Part shown: in pieces, positions 1-7,605 of the stretch | How positions within the stretch are numbered: position 1 is the first letter of the stretch | How the letters are laid out: the number at the start of each line of letters is the position of its first letter | From: an uncultured Saprospiraceae bacterium | GTDB lineage: Bacteria; Bacteroidota; Bacteroidia; Chitinophagales; Saprospiraceae | Direction: 5' to 3' | NCBI GenBank assembly: GCA_934699305.1 | Contig: CAKUWM010000071.1 | Coordinates: 1 to 10,804, forward strand | DNA length: 10,804 nt | Position numbers and translations under genes: made by a program | Notes under the pieces: generated by a model | The model's input: the letters and a program-made list of their open reading frames with translations, nothing else | Database searches by the model: none | Told to the model about the DNA's origin: nothing

Positions 1-1
1 C

Positions 2-2467
2 GGCAAAGTGGAGTTGAAGGTTGTAGGCAATAAAAATCTGGATGATTTAAAGCCGAAAAAGAAAGCTCCACAACCTAAACCTGAAGTGGTCGAAGCTAAA
101 AAAGAAGAGGAAAAAGTTGAAATACCACCAAAAGTAGAAGAGGTGGTCAAAGAAAATATTCATATAGTTTCAGATTCAAAAGAATCAGAGATAGCATCAG
201 AAGAATCTAACGATGCGAGTGCAGGATCCAATGATACGGCTGAAGACACTTTCCGGGCTGAAGCTCCTACTTTAAAAGGCCTCAAGATTGTAGGAAAGAT
301 AAATACGGATAGAATTGCGAAACCATCCTCCGGTAAGAAGGAAGAAGCTAAGAAAGATGCAAAACAGCCCGGGCAGACACCTTCTCAACCAGGTTCAGCC
401 GGGGATGAATTAAAGAGAAAACGTAAGCGTAAAAAGCTCCCGGTTAGTTTCAATCCGCAAGGTGGTGGCTCACCAGAGCATGGTCATCGAGGCGGTGATA
501 GCCATTCCAAAGGTGGCAAAAAGCACCAAAATGAGGTGGTTAAAGAAGTTTCTCAAAAAGAAATTGATGAAAAGATTAAGTCCACTATGGCGCGTATCAA
601 CGTAGGTGGAAAGAATAAGAGGTCAAAAATACGCAGAGATAAGCGAGAGACAATACGTGAGAAAACGGAAGCCTTAGAATCAGCCAATTTCAACGATAAA
701 TTGCAGGTTACCGAGTTTATTTCGGTTTCAGAATTGGCGTCCTTGCTGAACGTCGCTGCCATTCAAGTCATTACAACGTGTATGAACCTCGGGGTAATGG
801 TTTCCATCAACCAGCGCTTAGATGCTGAGATTATTGAATTGGTTGCTTCAGAATTTGGAAGAGAAATAGAATTCATTAGTGCTGAAGATGAAACCGACTT
901 TGACATCAATGATGAAGAAGATAGCGAAGAGTCATTGGTGCCTCGTGCACCCATTATTACAGTGATGGGTCACGTTGACCACGGTAAGACATCCTTACTT
1001 GACTATATAAGACAGGCAAATGTCGTCAGTGGAGAAGCCGGAGGTATAACCCAGCATATTGGTGCTTATGAAGTCGATGTCAAAGGTAAAAAAATTGTAT
1101 TCCTCGACACACCGGGTCACGAAGCCTTCACGGCGATGCGTGCCAGAGGTGCTAAGATCACGGACGTAGCAGTCGTCATCATCGCTGCTGATGATAGTAT
1201 CATGCCTCAGACTAGAGAAGCTATCTCACATGCACAAGCAGCCGGTGTGCCTATTGTTTTTGCTATTAATAAAATTGACAAACCGGCAGCTGATCCGGAA
1301 AAGATTAAGAATGAACTAGCCCAAATGAACCTCCTTGTAGAAGAATGGGGCGGTAAGTACCAATCTCAGGATATTTCCTCCAAGACCGGTCAAAATATTG
1401 ACCTCCTCCTTGAAAAAATATTACTGGAAGCGGAAATTTTAGATTTGAAAGCGAATCCGGATCGACTCTCCAACGGTACAGTTATCGAGGCCTCTCTCGA
1501 CAAAGGAAGAGGCTATGTGACTAAGATATTAGTTCAAAACGGAACACTGAATCAGTCAGATTATATCGTCGCCGGAGAATATAGCGGTCGTATAAAAGCC
1601 ATGTTTAATGAGCGGGGTAAAAAGATAAAGACAGCCGGTCCTTCTACACCTGTATTAGTGTTAGGCTTGTCAGGCGCTCCTCAAGCCGGTGATAAATTTA
1701 AAGAATTTGAAAATGAAGGCGAGGCAAGACAAATCGCTGCCCGCCGCTCTCAGATAAATCGGGAACAAACTAACCGTGCGACACGCCGAATCAGCTTGGA
1801 CGATATTGGAAGACGCCTTGCCCTCGGTACCTTTAAAGAGTTGAACCTCATCATTAAAGGTGACGTGGACGGCTCTATCGAAGCACTTGCAGATTCATTA
1901 ATTAAGCTTTCTGTAGAAACCATTCAAGTGAATGTCATACACAAAGCAGTAGGTCAGATTACTGAATCTGATATCATGCTTGCTTCCGCTTCTGATGCTA
2001 TCATTATTGGTTTCCAGGTGAGACCTTCCATAGGAGCGCGTAAAGCAGCTGAAAGAGAAGGTGTTCAGATTAAGACATACTCCATCATTTATGAGGCTAT
2101 TAATGAAGTCAAGACAGCGATGGAAGGTATGCTTGAACCTACCAAAGAAGAAAAGAATACGTGCGAAATTTTAGTGCGGGAAGTGTATAAAATAAGCAAG
2201 ATAGGAACAGTTATCGGCGCTTATGTGCAGGAAGGTAAAGTCACTAAATCTACCTATGTTCGTGTCATTCGGGACGGAATCGTTATATTCCCTACTAAAG
2301 AAAATGTGCACGGTGAAATAGGCACTCTCAAAAGGTATAAAGACGATGTTAAAGAGGTTAGAGCAGGGATGGAATGTGGCTTGACTATCAAAAACTTTAA
2401 TGATATCAAAGTCGAAGATATCATTGAAGGATATGAGATCATAGAAGTGAAACAAACTCTTTCCTAA
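2..2467 (+). CDS. infB: Translation initiation factor IF-2, 5'-truncated by the window edge
   Basis: IF2 is the cytoplasmic GTPase that brings initiator fMet-tRNA to the 30S subunit and promotes 50S joining. Residues are numbered from the GTG at position 8, but the frame is open to the left edge and reads G-K before it. The usual N-terminal helical segment of Bacteroidota IF2 is missing, so the real start lies outside the window. Visible in order: a K/E-rich linker with LKVVG (3-7) and LKIVG (92-96) motifs; a basic KRKRKRKK patch (136-143); a Gly/His/Ser-rich stretch (151-173); the IF2_N domain (about 233-285); then the G domain. G-domain motifs are G1 GHVDHGKT (321-328), G2 GGITQH (345-350), G3 DTPG (367-370), G4 NKID (421-424) and G5 SSK (457-459). 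Domain II and the C1/C2 domains follow to the TAA. In many bacteria the gene follows rimP and nusA, which are not visible here. Confidence 0.98.
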   Translation, partial: GKVELKVVGNKNLDDLKPKKKAPQPKPEVVEAKKEEEKVEIPPKVEEVVKENIHIVSDSKESEIASEESNDASAGSNDTAEDTFRAEAPTLKGLKIVGKINTDRIAKPSSGKKEEAKKDAKQPGQTPSQPGSAGDELKRKRKRKKLPVSFNPQGGGSPEHGHRGGDSHSKGGKKHQNEVVKEVSQKEIDEKIKSTMARINVGGKNKRSKIRRDKRETIREKTEALESANFNDKLQVTEFISVSELASLLNVAAIQVITTCMNLGVMVSINQRLDAEIIELVASEFGREIEFISAEDETDFDINDEEDSEESLVPRAPIITVMGHVDHGKTSLLDYIRQANVVSGEAGGITQHIGAYEVDVKGKKIVFLDTPGHEAFTAMRARGAKITDVAVVIIAADDSIMPQTREAISHAQAAGVPIVFAINKIDKPAADPEKIKNELAQMNLLVEEWGGKYQSQDISSKTGQNIDLLLEKILLEAEILDLKANPDRLSNGTVIEASLDKGRGYVTKILVQNGTLNQSDYIVAGEYSGRIKAMFNERGKKIKTAGPSTPVLVLGLSGAPQAGDKFKEFENEGEARQIAARRSQINREQTNRATRRISLDDIGRRLALGTFKELNLIIKGDVDGSIEALADSLIKLSVETIQVNVIHKAVGQITESDIMLASASDAIIIGFQVRPSIGARKAAEREGVQIKTYSIIYEAINEVKTAMEGMLEPTKEEKNTCEILVREVYKISKIGTVIGAYVQEGKVTKSTYVRVIRDGIVIFPTKENVHGEIGTLKRYKDDVKEVRAGMECGLTIKNFNDIKVEDIIEGYEIIEVKQTLS

Positions 2468-2480
2468 GCTTTTCCATGGA

Positions 2481-3251
2481 ATGAAACAAAATGAATTGAA
2501 GTTGTACTTAGATACATTGGTGTCCCGGTACAACTCTCCTTCATTTATTACCAATGACCCGATTTCTATTCCCAAACAATTTACTGTTAAACAGGATATT
2601 GAAATTGCTGCATTCTGGACGGCTATGCTTGCTTGGGGTCGTCGATCAACAATTATTTCAAAGGCTTCCCGGTTAATCACATTGATGGACCATAGCCCTT
2701 ATCATTTTATAAAACATCACCAGGAGTCCGACCGTAAGCCATTTTTGCAGTTTAAACATCGCACTTTTCAACCAGAAGATGCTTTGTATTTTCTTCATTT
2801 TTTACAGAAGATTTATCAACAGTATGATTCCCTCGAAGATGCCTTTTTAATTGAAGGCGAGAATAGAGGAGTAGAAGCGGGAATGTCACATTTTTATAAC
2901 CTTTTTGTACAAGATGAATGGTCGCCGCTTCATACCAGAAAGCACATTTCCTCACCGGCAAAGAATTCTGCCTGCAAGCGTCTCAACATGTTTTTTAGGT
3001 GGATGGTGCGTAAAGATGATGCACAGGTAGATTTCGGGATATGGGATAGATTTTCTTCCAGGGATCTGTATATTCCGTTGGATGTACATGTAGGGAATGT
3101 GTCCAGAAGACTCGGCCTCTTGAAGCGACCAGCTAATGACTGGAAAGCCGTATTGGAATTGACAGAAAGCCTGCGGAAAATGGATAAACTTGATCCTGTA
3201 AAATATGACTACGCTTTATTTTCCCTCGGAGTGGAAGGCGCTATGGTATAA
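2481..3251 (+). CDS. TIGR02757/DUF2400 family protein, possibly with a DNA-glycosylase-like fold
   Basis: This is a 256-residue soluble protein with no signal peptide or membrane segment. Family recognition rests on the N-terminal SFITNDPISIP (21-31), followed by a helical region with AAFWTAMLAWGRRSTII (43-59). The C-terminal core is SPAKNSACKRLNMFFRWMVR (158-177), then YIPLDVHVGNVSRRLGLL (197-214) and DPVKYDYALFSLGV (238-251). To my knowledge the family has no established function. The K161 block followed by an Asp in LDVHV (D201) resembles the Lys/Asp arrangement of the HhH-GPD and AGOG DNA glycosylases, and VSRRLGL resembles the matching endonuclease III segment. This fold assignment is inference by eye. 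The gene starts at the ATG 13 bp after the infB stop, without a clear ribosome-binding sequence, so co-transcription with infB is likely. Its last 11 bp overlap the convergent FAD-oxidase gene. Confidence 0.9.
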   Translation: MKQNELKLYLDTLVSRYNSPSFITNDPISIPKQFTVKQDIEIAAFWTAMLAWGRRSTIISKASRLITLMDHSPYHFIKHHQESDRKPFLQFKHRTFQPEDALYFLHFLQKIYQQYDSLEDAFLIEGENRGVEAGMSHFYNLFVQDEWSPLHTRKHISSPAKNSACKRLNMFFRWMVRKDDAQVDFGIWDRFSSRDLYIPLDVHVGNVSRRLGLLKRPANDWKAVLELTESLRKMDKLDPVKYDYALFSLGVEGAMV

Positions 3252-4632
3252 CTTTATCCGGATTAAGTATATTATTGGGGTCAAAAGCATTTTTAATTTG
3301 ACGCATTATATGTAATTCATCCTTTGTAAATTGGATAGGCATGAAAGGTCTGTTCAACAAGCCGATACCATGCTCTCCCGATAGAACACCATTCAATGCA
3401 ATGACGCCTTCAAAAATGGCTTTTACACCCTCGGTTAACACTTGATTCCATAAATCGTCATCGAGGTTTTCCCTTAAAATGTTGACATGGATATTGCCAT
3501 TGCCGGCGTGACCGTAACACACGGAGTGGAAGTTGTATTTTGTTCCTGTTTCTTTTACTAAATGGATTAAATCAATTAATTTATTTGCAGGAACAACCGT
3601 ATCAACCTCTCTGTAAGTAGAATGATGTCTGACGGCGACTCCGATAAGTTTTCTTATTCTCCACAATTTCTCTCGTGACTGTTCTGAATCCGAAACCAAG
3701 ATATTGATATAAGGTAATGTTTCCATCAATGAACCTAAGTTCAGGATATTTGATTCCATTTCAGCAACGCTATCAGATTCCATATCGATCAGCAAGTGGC
3801 ATGCGCAATTTGTCTCAATATTGATTTCTTCTTTGCCTTCGTAGAGAGCTACCATATCTATGGCTGAACGTTCCATCCATTCTATAGCGGAGATATTAAG
3901 GCGGGATTTCCTTAGCGAAATAATGGTATTAAGTCCATCTTCCAGGGATGCAAATGAAATGAGTATCGTGCTTTGCAAACGAAGAGGTCTTACTAATCGA
4001 AGGGTGATCTCAGTAATAATGCCCAATGTCCCTTCGCTCCCACATATCAATTGTGTCAAATTATACCCGGTAGAACTTTTTTCAACGACATTGCCTGTAT
4101 GAATGAGTGTTCCATCAGCCAATACGACTTCCAGACCGGCGACGAAGTTCTTTGTAGAACCATATTTATAAGAATGAGGGCCTGCTGCATTGGTGCTGAC
4201 ATGGCCGCCAATCAGGCTAGTTCCGCTGCTTGCAGGATCTACCGGATAATACCATCCATGCTGAGCGACATATTCTTTCAAATTATCTACAATGCATCCG
4301 GGCTGTACTGTAATAGTACCATTTTCTAAATCTAAGGAAATGATTTGATCCATCTTTGTCAGAACCAACAAAACACCTCCGGGATAGGAAACTGAATTGC
4401 CAGCCAGCCCTGTACCTGCTCCTCTTGGCGTGACGGCGATTCCCAATTTGTTACACGATTCTAAGATGAAGCTGATTTCTTCTCTTTTTTCAGGAAAGAC
4501 CAGCAAGCCCGGCAAAGCCCTATATACTCCGGTTTCGTCCTTAGCATATTCATTTAAAACACTTTCTACGAGAATGATTTGGTGTTGCCCTAATCTTTGG
4601 TTCAACAATTCAGTCAGCTTAGCAAGAGGCAT
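3241..4632 (-). CDS. FAD-binding oxidoreductase, GlcD / D-lactate dehydrogenase type
   Basis: This 463-residue flavoenzyme belongs to the VAO family, which oxidises 2-hydroxy acids such as glycolate, D-lactate or D-2-hydroxyglutarate. The N-terminal FAD_binding_4 domain (about 38-215) shows PRGAGTGLAGNSV (69-81) for FAD pyrophosphate binding, then SLIGGHVSTNAAGPHSYKYG (139-158) and GSEGTLGIITEI (198-209). The C-terminal FAD-oxidase_C domain carries YGHAGNGNIHVN (373-384) with H375 and H382, and SGEHGIG (418-424) with E420 and H421. Together these form the usual metal/substrate site. It ends with FDPNNILNPDKV, typical of the family. Length is normal for a stand-alone GlcD-type protein, with no Fe-S extension, and there is no signal peptide, so it should be cytoplasmic or on the inner face of the membrane. 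The ATG lies 11 bp after the di-heme gene stop, as third gene of that unit. The substrate cannot be told from the sequence. Confidence 0.93.
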   Translation of the reverse strand: MPLAKLTELLNQRLGQHQIILVESVLNEYAKDETGVYRALPGLLVFPEKREEISFILESCNKLGIAVTPRGAGTGLAGNSVSYPGGVLLVLTKMDQIISLDLENGTITVQPGCIVDNLKEYVAQHGWYYPVDPASSGTSLIGGHVSTNAAGPHSYKYGSTKNFVAGLEVVLADGTLIHTGNVVEKSSTGYNLTQLICGSEGTLGIITEITLRLVRPLRLQSTILISFASLEDGLNTIISLRKSRLNISAIEWMERSAIDMVALYEGKEEINIETNCACHLLIDMESDSVAEMESNILNLGSLMETLPYINILVSDSEQSREKLWRIRKLIGVAVRHHSTYREVDTVVPANKLIDLIHLVKETGTKYNFHSVCYGHAGNGNIHVNILRENLDDDLWNQVLTEGVKAIFEGVIALNGVLSGEHGIGLLNRPFMPIQFTKDELHIMRQIKNAFDPNNILNPDKVIP

Positions 4633-4643
4633 TTCACTAAAGC

Positions 4644-5744
4644 TTATTTGTATGGATTAGAAAGTGTAGTATCTTGCAAAACACCGTCATCTGTAAGAGT
4701 CTTTAAGAATGCGATAATTTGCATCCTTTGCTCTTGAGTCAATTCTATTTGAGCAATCAGAGGATCTCGCTTGGGAGATGGGTGTCCACCACTCATGTAG
4801 TGATCCATCACATCATCTATGGTTTTTAAATGCCCATCATGCATATAGGGTCCGGTAAGCATTATGTTCCGGAGTCCCGGTGTCCTGAATTTACCCACAT
4901 CATTAGAATCAAGCGAAACTTCAGCGCGACCTTTGTCTAAAAATTGATTTGCATATTTTGCCGGACTTATCCCATTGTTGAAATAATCGTTGGTCGTAAA
5001 CATAGGTTCGTTGTGGCAATGACCGCATTGAGCATCCGGCAACAAGAATGGTTGTTTGTCAAAAAACATATCTAAGCCCTGCGATTCATCGTAATCCAAA
5101 AAGTCAAGGTTTTGCTTAAACCGATCGTACTTTGATTGACCGGTAGTTATAATCGTTCTCTCAAACTGTGCTATTGCCTTTGCCGCCAATTCTTTTGTAA
5201 TTTCTTTTCTGTCTTTAATGCCAAAAGCTTTGCGGAAAAGTTGTGGATATGCGTTGTGCCGTCTAAGTTTTTGTTCAACTTCAGGCCAAGTAGTGTGAAG
5301 TTCGACAGGGTCGGTTACCGGGCCCAGGGCTTGCTCCTCAAGTGTTGCCGCTCTTCCATCCCAAAACATACCGCGGTAATTAAACCCAACATCTACAAGG
5401 GACATGCTGCTTCGTCGACCATTGATGCCATCCACGCCTATGCTTGTTGCTGCACCATCTGTAAAAGCCAGCTCTTGTTTATGACAAGAAAAACAACCCA
5501 TTGAGCTATCCCTGGACAGAATAGGATCATAAAACAATCTTCGACCAAGTGCTATCCCTTCTACTGTAGGTGGGTTGTCAGCGGGGTATTCCATCTTGGG
5601 ATAGAAGGGAGGCCGCTTGTATTCGGTACTTTGTGGATTATAGTCTATGTGTTCAAGGTCTCCTGAATTGATGACAGGTTGGTCCTTGCCACAAGATAAT
5701 ATAATGACAACAAGGAAAAGGCAGATTATTTTTATATTTCTCAA
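4644..5744 (-). CDS. Di-heme cytochrome c peroxidase/MauG-family lipoprotein, MbnH-like
   Basis: This 366-residue exported di-heme protein starts with a type II signal peptide: basic MRNIK, a hydrophobic stretch, then LSC with lipidated C18. Two CxxCH heme sites are present, CFSCH (84-88) and CGHCH (240-244). Family motifs are GMFWDGRAATLEEQALGPV (125-143), FRTPGLRNIMLTGPYMHDG (286-304) and TIDDVMDHY (308-316). Y316 falls where classical bacterial peroxidases have the second-heme Met ligand, as in MauG, where the ligand is Tyr. The alignment is by eye. It should act in the periplasm, anchored to a membrane. It starts 5 bp after the MbnP-like gene, which points to an MbnH/MbnP-type pair, with the di-heme enzyme oxidising a Trp on its partner. 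A plain peroxidase remains possible. The start is odd: the only nearby in-frame start that keeps the signal peptide is TTG at 5744, and the next ATG (M51) would lose it. Confidence 0.92.
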   Translation of the reverse strand: MRNIKIICLFLVVIILSCGKDQPVINSGDLEHIDYNPQSTEYKRPPFYPKMEYPADNPPTVEGIALGRRLFYDPILSRDSSMGCFSCHKQELAFTDGAATSIGVDGINGRRSSMSLVDVGFNYRGMFWDGRAATLEEQALGPVTDPVELHTTWPEVEQKLRRHNAYPQLFRKAFGIKDRKEITKELAAKAIAQFERTIITTGQSKYDRFKQNLDFLDYDESQGLDMFFDKQPFLLPDAQCGHCHNEPMFTTNDYFNNGISPAKYANQFLDKGRAEVSLDSNDVGKFRTPGLRNIMLTGPYMHDGHLKTIDDVMDHYMSGGHPSPKRDPLIAQIELTQEQRMQIIAFLKTLTDDGVLQDTTLSNPYK

Positions 5745-5749
5745 GATGG

Positions 5750-6505
5750 CTATTTTAGATAGAATGAGGATTGGTAGTTGTTGGTTAAGGCTTTTATCAC
5801 CTCTTCATTAGATGGTCCATGTGCTTGATTGACCAATGAAAGATCCAATTGGTTGCCATTCATGACAAACATTTTTTTGACATCTAATGCGATGTGTATC
5901 GTATTGTCAGACTTATTACCATCAACAACTATCGGTCCATTTAACTTCACTATTTTATAGTTCTCATCTAATCCGGTATGGAAGGTAAAGCCATCGCCAA
6001 AGCTGCCGGTAGAGAGGGAATCAAATTTTCCTTCCATCTTACTGAATATATATCCATTCCAGCCAGCCCAATAATAGGTGCCATCCGACAGCGGATTATT
6101 GCTTGGATAATCAGCAGGTTTTGTGCTATTCAAGTCTTTGGGTAGTCCAACACCAAATTCAATTGAGTTATAAGTTCCGGTTTTCACGGCATTTACAGTA
6201 AGCGCCAATCCGGCTTGTGCTCCACTTATGGATGTGTTGGACAAAGTATAGTCAACAAAGCTCAAATCAGCCAATTTGAATGAATCCTGACCGACGCGCA
6301 ACTTTAGGTTGGTTAAAAAATAATTAAATCTTGTCATTCTTATAAAATCGCTCCCATAAGCCTGGTTTTCATTGAATACCAATGGTTTGCCTTCATAATT
6401 AAGAGAGAAGACGACTTTTAAGTCAGCTGTAGAGGGAGTTTCATCTTTAGAACACGATGAAAATAAAACCGTCACCGAGAGTAGTAAAATTAAAATCTTT
6501 TGCAT
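5750..6505 (-). CDS. MbnP-like copper-binding lipoprotein
   Basis: This 251-residue lipoprotein has a signal peptide ending at FSSC (C18), so it should be membrane-anchored on the periplasmic or outer side. The MbnP-like layout is: beta strand LKVVFSLNYEGKPL (29-42), RFNYFLTNLKL (59-69), TYNSIEFGVGLP (111-122), then YYWAGWNGYIFSKMEG (144-159), FTFHTGL (173-179) and a late TIHIALDVKKMF (202-213). In MbnP of methanotrophs the first Trp of a WxW motif is oxidised to kynurenine by MbnH and then supports Cu(I) binding. Here the motif reads W146-A-G-W149, that is WxxW. Candidate copper ligands are H176, H204 and H229, though I cannot say which are used. It is the first gene of the unit, and the TAG stop is followed 5 bp later by the di-heme gene. 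There is no methanobactin precursor in the window, so this is the wider MbnH/MbnP pairing, not a methanobactin operon. Confidence 0.85.
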   Translation of the reverse strand: MQKILILLLSVTVLFSSCSKDETPSTADLKVVFSLNYEGKPLVFNENQAYGSDFIRMTRFNYFLTNLKLRVGQDSFKLADLSFVDYTLSNTSISGAQAGLALTVNAVKTGTYNSIEFGVGLPKDLNSTKPADYPSNNPLSDGTYYWAGWNGYIFSKMEGKFDSLSTGSFGDGFTFHTGLDENYKIVKLNGPIVVDGNKSDNTIHIALDVKKMFVMNGNQLDLSLVNQAHGPSNEEVIKALTNNYQSSFYLK

Positions 6506-6794
6506 GTATTTAGAATATTTTTAATATTATCGATTAATAATTGATGGTTATTTTGTTTTGAAATTGATATTTGAAATAAATTTATACTTATCCGTTAAGC
6601 AATGAAATATTGCGCAAAGTTATTGAATTTCATTGAATTATCCTTGATAGAAACGACATAATTTAGGGAAAGGTTGGTTTTATAAAAAGATTATTTGGAA
6701 ATCAAATTTTACAATATCAAGCCCGATTCTTTTATCAAAAAATGAGTGAAAGAATAAATGCCCCTTCTGCACATATTGTTGGCCGCAGTGACAC
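6506..6794. other. AT-rich spacer between the two minus-strand units
   Basis: These 289 bp lie between the end of the ABC-exporter unit and the start of the MbnP unit, both on the minus strand. I find no convincing coding frame and no GC-rich hairpin followed by a T-run, so no intrinsic terminator can be assigned. A near-repeat ATTGAATTT/ATTGAATTA lies at about 6622-6640. A weak 7-bp AT-only inverted repeat is at 6726-6732 and 6749-6755. A possible -7 box for the MbnP unit is listed separately. Confidence 0.6.
6615..6622 (-). promoter_or_regulatory. Possible Bacteroidota -7 box (TAACTTTG) for the MbnP unit
   Basis: Read on the minus strand the sequence is TAACTTTG, a full match to the Bacteroidota consensus TAnnTTTG. 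It is the only such match in this spacer on that strand. It would give a leader of about 100 nt before the ATG at 6505. No TTG/TTTG is seen at the expected -33 distance, so the call is weak. Confidence 0.3.
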
Positions 6795-7601
6795 TTAATG
6801 AGGGATAATATTTTCTAAATTTTCGACCATTTTTTGTGAAATAGTTTTTGGGTCATCGCTCACAAAGCGAATACCTTTTATGAGATTATCCAATTGTATC
6901 CTGATTACAATGTAATTTTTGAAACCGAGGACAGTCTGATAATTAATAGGTAAATCGAATTTCTGTCTAAATTGTGATGCGTCAATATAGATGGTATCTG
7001 CTATGTTGTTTTGATTTTTCAGTCGATAAGCCAGCCTTAGTGTCCGGTATTGTTTTTCAGAATAATTATACATGCTATCGATGGTTCCGGCAAGGGTATG
7101 ATTGGCATTTTTGATATAAAACGGTTGGTTGGATATGGCTGAATCCGCTACTCCCACCATGATAGACATGGATTTGATGTAGGTTGGTTCTTTAAAAGTA
7201 TAATTATCAAATTGAGCTCCGGAATTTCTGACCAAATAATAATCGTCTATGCTTCGAATGCTATCATGATAGTTGCCAGGAGTGAGAAATAACCATGTAC
7301 GGCTATCAGAACGGATGACTCTATCTTCAGTATTCCAACTAATATCAGATGCAATGAAAGTCAATTTTTCAATAAGCACAGTATCGCCGGAGTCATCGAT
7401 AAGAGGGGCATTTGAAAGCAATTGATCCCCATTGTAGTAGTCAAAGGAAACGCCCATTGTGGGGTAGATGCAACAACAATTTTCGTCTGCCGAAACATCA
7501 AAATTAATCGCATTGACATCCAAGCATCCATCTTTTAGATTGCCACAAGAAGCGAACAACCCATAGATAAGACAAGCTATGAGGAATCGGAGTGATGTCA
7601 T
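6795..7601 (-). CDS. Cysteine-rich lipoprotein, possible distant MbnP-like paralogue
   Basis: This is a 268-residue exported lipoprotein of unknown function. The frame can be extended to a TTG at 7616, but the ATG at 7601 gives a normal signal peptide (MTSLRFLIACLIYGLFASC, lipidated C19) and the same TAATATG junction as the gene before. After the signal comes GCLDVNAINFDVSAD, then C-C-C-I-Y-P (about 25-47). This resembles the Bacteroidota GCxDxxAxNYDxxAxxxxxxCxY motif. The rest follows the MbnP plan by eye: VSFDYYNGDQLL (51-62), IEKLTFIASDISW (77-89), SMSIMVGV (144-151), NHTLAGTIDSMYNYSEKQY (167-185) and IVIRIQLDNLIKG (231-243). At the place of the MbnP Trp motif it has MYNYSE, with no tryptophan, so if it is a relative it should not carry a kynurenine site. 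It is the last gene of the exporter-exonuclease unit and sits 289 bp upstream of the MbnP-like gene. Confidence 0.8.
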   Translation of the reverse strand: MTSLRFLIACLIYGLFASCGNLKDGCLDVNAINFDVSADENCCCIYPTMGVSFDYYNGDQLLSNAPLIDDSGDTVLIEKLTFIASDISWNTEDRVIRSDSRTWLFLTPGNYHDSIRSIDDYYLVRNSGAQFDNYTFKEPTYIKSMSIMVGVADSAISNQPFYIKNANHTLAGTIDSMYNYSEKQYRTLRLAYRLKNQNNIADTIYIDASQFRQKFDLPINYQTVLGFKNYIVIRIQLDNLIKGIRFVSDDPKTISQKMVENLENIIPH

Positions 7602-7605
7602 ATTA
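7599..7605 (-). promoter_or_regulatory. TAATATG stop-start junction, likely translational coupling
   Basis: On the minus strand the exonuclease stop TAA (7605-7603), one T, and the lipoprotein ATG (7601-7599) form TAATATG. The GGAAAA about 10 nt before this ATG could serve as a weak ribosome-binding site. The arrangement favours the ATG at 7601 over the overlapping TTG at 7616 as the start. Confidence 0.65.

Noticed and set aside
8..10. GTG at position 8 as the real infB start
   Set aside because: The frame is open to the edge, and IF2 of this phylum carries a further N-terminal domain before the LKVVG motif, so the gene begins outside the window.
2171..2680. Long antisense open frame (169 codons) across the end of infB and the start of the DUF2400 gene
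   Set aside because: It lies opposite two clear genes, its product resembles nothing I know, and its openness is explained by the codon bias of the plus-strand genes.
3860..4329. Plus-strand open frames opposite the FAD oxidoreductase
   Set aside because: They are shadows of a well-supported minus-strand gene whose FAD and metal motifs are intact.
4644..6505. Methanobactin biosynthesis operon
   Set aside because: Only MbnH-like and MbnP-like genes are present. There is no MbnB/MbnC-like gene and no cysteine-bearing precursor peptide in the window.
6726..6755. Inverted repeat ATTCTTT/AAAGAAT as a terminator after the lipoprotein gene
   Set aside because: The stem is almost only A-T, the loop is 16 nt, and no T-run follows it on the minus strand.
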